Positions 36,921 through 39,800 of a stretch of DNA of 39,800 bases are shown piece by piece. A model generated the notes under the pieces. The model saw only the letters and a list, made by a program, of their open reading frames with translations. It had not been told where the DNA came from and searched no databases. Made by a program: the position numbers and the translations under genes. The stretch's first letter is position 1; every line of letters starts with the position of its first letter. Source of the DNA: Phycisphaerae bacterium (GTDB lineage: Bacteria; Planctomycetota; Phycisphaerae; UBA1845; Fen-1342); contig JAJVHV010000030.1 in the NCBI GenBank assembly GCA_022072445.1, positions 108,922-148,721 of the forward strand, read 5' to 3'.

Positions 36921-39170
36921 ATGGACAAGGAGCGCTGGAGTCAGGTCAAGGCGCTCTTTCAGGCCGCGCTGGAGCGACCGCCGGAGCAGCGCGCCGCGTT
37001 TCTGTCGCGTGAATGCGCCGATGAAACGCTGCGCAACGAAGCCGACCGGCTACTGCGGCTGCACGACTCATCGCCCGAGTTTCTGGAGTCGCCGATCGGC
37101 TCGGCTGACGCGCCGCCCGGCGATCGGCTGATCGGCCAATCGCTGGGGGGATACGTGATTCGACGTCGTATCGGCGCCGGCGGCATGGGCGTCGTGTACG
37201 AGGCTCAGCAGGAGCAGCCGCGGCGACTCGCGGCAGTGAAGGTGATTCGCCCAGGAATCGCCTCGCCGCAGATGCTGCGGCGCTTCGAATACGAATCGGA
37301 AATCCTGGCCAGGCTCCAGCATCCGGGAATCGCGAACGTCTACGCCGCCGGGACGTTTGATCTGGGTGACGGCGCACAGCCTTGGTTCGCCATGGAACTG
37401 ATCCGGGGGCTGCCGCTGGATGCGTACGTCCTGGAGCGTGGGCTGCCGACCCGCAAGCGGCTCGAGCTCCTGCTGCTGGTTTGCGACGCCGTCCAGCACG
37501 CCCACCAGCAGGGAGTGGTGCATCGCGATCTCAAGGCGGCGAACATCCTCGTGACCGACGCCGCGCCAGACTCTCAGGGTCGATCTGCCGTTCCGCCGCT
37601 CCCCCAGCCGAAAATCCTCGATTTCGGTGTCGCCCGCGTCAGCGGCTGGGAAGCGCAGGCGACCATGCACACCAGCGCGGGCGAGCTGGTCGGCACACTC
37701 AGTCACATGAGCCCCGAGCAGCTCGCGGGCAAACCCGAAAACGTGGATGCGCGCAGCGACGTCTACGCGCTGGGCGTCATGACCTACGAACTGCTGACCG
37801 GTCGGCTACCGCACGACGGGAACAGCACGGCGGCGGAGCTGATCCGCGCCATCGAGCAGGACGCCCCCCGCCGAATGGGAGACATCGTCCCATCATTGCG
37901 CGGCGATCTGGACGTGATCGTCGCCAAGGCGCTCGAGAAGGACCGCGCCCGGCGCTACGCGTCCGCGTCGGAACTGGCGGCGGACATGCGGCGGTACCTG
38001 AATAATGAAACGGTGCTGGCCCGACCGCCCACCGCGTTCTACCAACTTCGCAAGTTCGCGCGTCGTAACCGCGGCCTGGTGAGTGGCGTGGCGGCGACGA
38101 TGGTCGCGCTGACGGCCGGCCTGGTGTTATACGCCCGCGAGGCGAACCGCGCGCGTCAGGAAGCCGCACGTTCCCGCTACGAGGCCGACAAGGCGACTGC
38201 GATCAACAACTTCATCACCAATGATTTCCTGATGAAGCTCTTGGCCGCGGCAAATGCGACCGATGGAGCAGAGCGGCTGCCCGTCGCAGAGCTGGTCGAC
38301 CGCGCCGCCGAGCAGGTCGGCGTCATGTTCGCCGAGCAGCCGCTGGAGGAGGCCGCCGTGCGCAACGAGGTCGGCACGATCTACTACAACCTGGGCGCCC
38401 TCGAACCCGCCGCGCGGCAGTTCACGCGCGCCTTGCAGCTCTGGGAAGCGCAGCTCGGCCCGGATCACGCCGACACGCTCAAGGCGGTCAACAACCTCGG
38501 TCAGTCGGCGGCGGCGCTGCGACAGACCGATGAAGCCGAGAAGCTCTATCGCCGGGCGCTGGACGGGCGGTTGCGCGTTCTGGGCGAGAATGACTTCTAC
38601 ACGCTTGCGTCGATGAACAACCTGGCGGAATTGCTTCGGGTGACGGACCGCGAGGATGAGGCGGAGGCCCTGCTGCGCCGGGCGCTGGCGGCGTCTCGAC
38701 GCGTTCTCGGCGAAACGCACAAGCACACGCTGATCACGATGGCCAACCTGGGCTCGCTGCTGCTCGATCGCGACGAAACGGATGAAGCCTTGAAACTGCA
38801 TCGACAGGTCTACGAATCAAGCCGCACGACGCTGGGCGAGGATCACGTGACCACGTTGATCGCCGGGACGCGGCTCGGACAGACGCTGCGCAAGGCCGGG
38901 GCTCTGGAAGAAGCCGAGAAGCTGCTGATCGACGTCGTCAGGATGTGCAAGCGGGCGCGCGGCGAGGACAACGGCGACACCATCACCGCGCGGCGCGGGC
39001 TGGCGCGCGTGTACATCGCCCAGGGCAAGCACGAACAGGCGGCCGCGCAGCTTGCCGCGGCCCTCGATGGCGCCCGGGCGCTGCCCAATCGCAACGACCG
39101 GCTCGAGCGATCGATTCAGCACGATCTCGCCGCGCTGCCGCAGACGCAGCCGGCGAGCGCCCCGCCGTAA
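36921..39170 (+). CDS. Membrane Ser/Thr protein kinase with TPR domain
   Basis: A 749-residue Hanks-type kinase. Residues 1-60 form a short helical region common in planctomycetal kinases (ERWSQVKALFQAALERPPEQRAAFL). The kinase domain spans about 75-365: GAGGMGVVYEA (glycine loop, 85-95), AVKVI with Lys107, HRDLKAANIL with Asp203, DFGVAR with Asp234, and MSPEQLAG in the activation region. A transmembrane helix lies around 386-405 (LVSGVAATMVALTAGLVLYA). The C-terminal half (~430-735) consists of about seven TPR-like repeats of the kinesin-light-chain style (NNLGQ...A, LYRRALDGRLRVLGENDFYT, NLGSLLLDRDETDEALKLHR), probably extracytoplasmic, for protein binding. It begins three bases after the sigma factor stop, so the two genes form an operon. 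Confidence 0.95.
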   Translation: MDKERWSQVKALFQAALERPPEQRAAFLSRECADETLRNEADRLLRLHDSSPEFLESPIGSADAPPGDRLIGQSLGGYVIRRRIGAGGMGVVYEAQQEQPRRLAAVKVIRPGIASPQMLRRFEYESEILARLQHPGIANVYAAGTFDLGDGAQPWFAMELIRGLPLDAYVLERGLPTRKRLELLLLVCDAVQHAHQQGVVHRDLKAANILVTDAAPDSQGRSAVPPLPQPKILDFGVARVSGWEAQATMHTSAGELVGTLSHMSPEQLAGKPENVDARSDVYALGVMTYELLTGRLPHDGNSTAAELIRAIEQDAPRRMGDIVPSLRGDLDVIVAKALEKDRARRYASASELAADMRRYLNNETVLARPPTAFYQLRKFARRNRGLVSGVAATMVALTAGLVLYAREANRARQEAARSRYEADKATAINNFITNDFLMKLLAAANATDGAERLPVAELVDRAAEQVGVMFAEQPLEEAAVRNEVGTIYYNLGALEPAARQFTRALQLWEAQLGPDHADTLKAVNNLGQSAAALRQTDEAEKLYRRALDGRLRVLGENDFYTLASMNNLAELLRVTDREDEAEALLRRALAASRRVLGETHKHTLITMANLGSLLLDRDETDEALKLHRQVYESSRTTLGEDHVTTLIAGTRLGQTLRKAGALEEAEKLLIDVVRMCKRARGEDNGDTITARRGLARVYIAQGKHEQAAAQLAAALDGARALPNRNDRLERSIQHDLAALPQTQPASAPP

Positions 39171-39189
39171 CGCGGCGAGCTCGCAGCGT

Positions 39190-39800
39190 GCGTGTTGGGG
39201 TTCGGCTGGGAACGATTGGTCGCGCGACGGCCATCGCGCGTGGTCGAACCCCTCCATTCAGGCTCGCTCCTCGCTCGCCTTCATGGTCGGGGTTCGGCTG
39301 GGAACGATTGTTCGCGCGACGGCCATCGCGCGTGGTCGAACCCCTCCATTCAGGCTCGCTCCTCGCTCGCCTTCATGGTCGGGGCTCGGCTGGGAACGAT
39401 CGTTCGCGCGACGGCCATCGCGCGTGGTCGAACCCCTCCCTTACGGTCGGGGTTCGGCTGGGAACGATCGTTCGCGCGACGGCCATCGTGCGTGGTCGAA
39501 CCCCTCCATTCAGGCTCGCTCCTCGCTCGCCTTCATGGTCGGGGCTCGGCTGGGAACGATCGTTCGCGCGACGGCCATCGTGCGTGGTCGAACCCCTCCA
39601 TTCAGGCTCGCTCCTCGCTCGCCTTCATGGTCGGGGTTCGGCTGGGAACGATTGTTCGCGCGACGGCCATCGCGCGTGGTCGAACCCCTCCATTCAGGCT
39701 CGCTCCTCGCTCGCCTTCATGGTCGGGGCTCGGCTGGGAACGATCGTTCGCGCGACGGCCATCGTGCGTGGTCGAACCCCTCCATTCAGGCTCGCTCCTC
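39190..39800. repeat. 92-bp tandem repeat array running off the window
   Basis: The core GGCTGGGAACGAT(T/C) begins at 39204, 39296, 39388, 39456, 39548, 39640 and 39732, giving five 92-bp units and one of 68 bp; the last is cut by the window end. Each unit includes a perfect 7-bp hairpin CGCGCGA-CGGCCA-TCGCGCG and CGAACCCC pairing with GGGGTTCG or its G-to-C variant across the unit boundary. The 68-bp unit has lost the ATTCAGGCTCGCTCCTCGCT segment and reads CCTCCCTTACGGTCGG there, close to the unit at the window's left end. No gene was found in it. Confidence 0.95.

Noticed and set aside
39190-39800. A possible CRISPR array
   Set aside because: Units are 92 bp, almost identical throughout with no unique spacers, and no cas genes are near.

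Overview
High-GC DNA that looks like a chromosome segment of a Planctomycetota bacterium (Phycisphaerae-like; phylum by inference). The grounds are: a TIGR02999-type ECF sigma factor next to a Ser/Thr kinase with TPRs; secreted proteins built from GEVED-like, thrombospondin-type-3 (TSP3) and dockerin modules; a duplicated DUF1080 protein; lipid A synthesis (lpxB); and many short dispersed repeats between genes, some inside genes. No tRNA, rRNA, CRISPR, transposase or phage gene was seen.

Layout. 1-422: a repeat cluster with inverted and tandem copies of one GC-rich element. 423-4509 (minus): YgfZ-like folate-binding protein, MFS transporter, two-domain DUF1080 protein. 4769-9373 (plus): a 1534-residue secreted protein with a caspase-like domain, GEVED-like modules, TSP3 repeats, a propeller-like region and a dockerin. 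9570-10694 (minus): a second dockerin protein. 10926-13459 (minus): CorC/HlyC-type CBS membrane protein and a shortened MnmE-like GTPase. 13809-14771 (plus): amidohydrolase. 14946-20554 (minus): glycosyltransferase, secreted hypothetical protein, four-CBS protein, LpxB, aspartokinase. 20795-21391 (minus): nitroreductase. 21843-25163 (plus): TSP3-rich zinc metalloprotease with an internal dockerin. 25220-26056 (minus): membrane-anchored hypothetical protein. 26332-29427 (plus): DedA protein, CpaE/TadZ-like ATPase, short UDP-glucose dehydrogenase-family protein. 29501-33860 (minus): YjdF/DUF2238 membrane protein, small antitoxin-like protein, aconitase with a 165-codon repeat insert. 34072-36108 (minus): a tiny lipoprotein-like gene and a fourth dockerin protein carrying HELVH. 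36330-39170 (plus): ECF sigma factor and TPR kinase. 39180-39800: an array of 92-bp repeats running off the window.

Two themes link the genes. First, four large exported proteins share a C-terminal or internal dockerin-like module with an NGFD signature, which suggests a common surface or extracellular assembly whose cohesin partner is not in this window. Second, several families of palindromic or tandem repeats fill intergenic spaces. In at least two housekeeping genes (aconitase and ygfZ) repeat DNA has expanded in frame at an inter-domain linker. The aconitase insert still shows the inverted-repeat structure of its likely founder element. This in-frame repeat invasion is the most unusual feature of the window.
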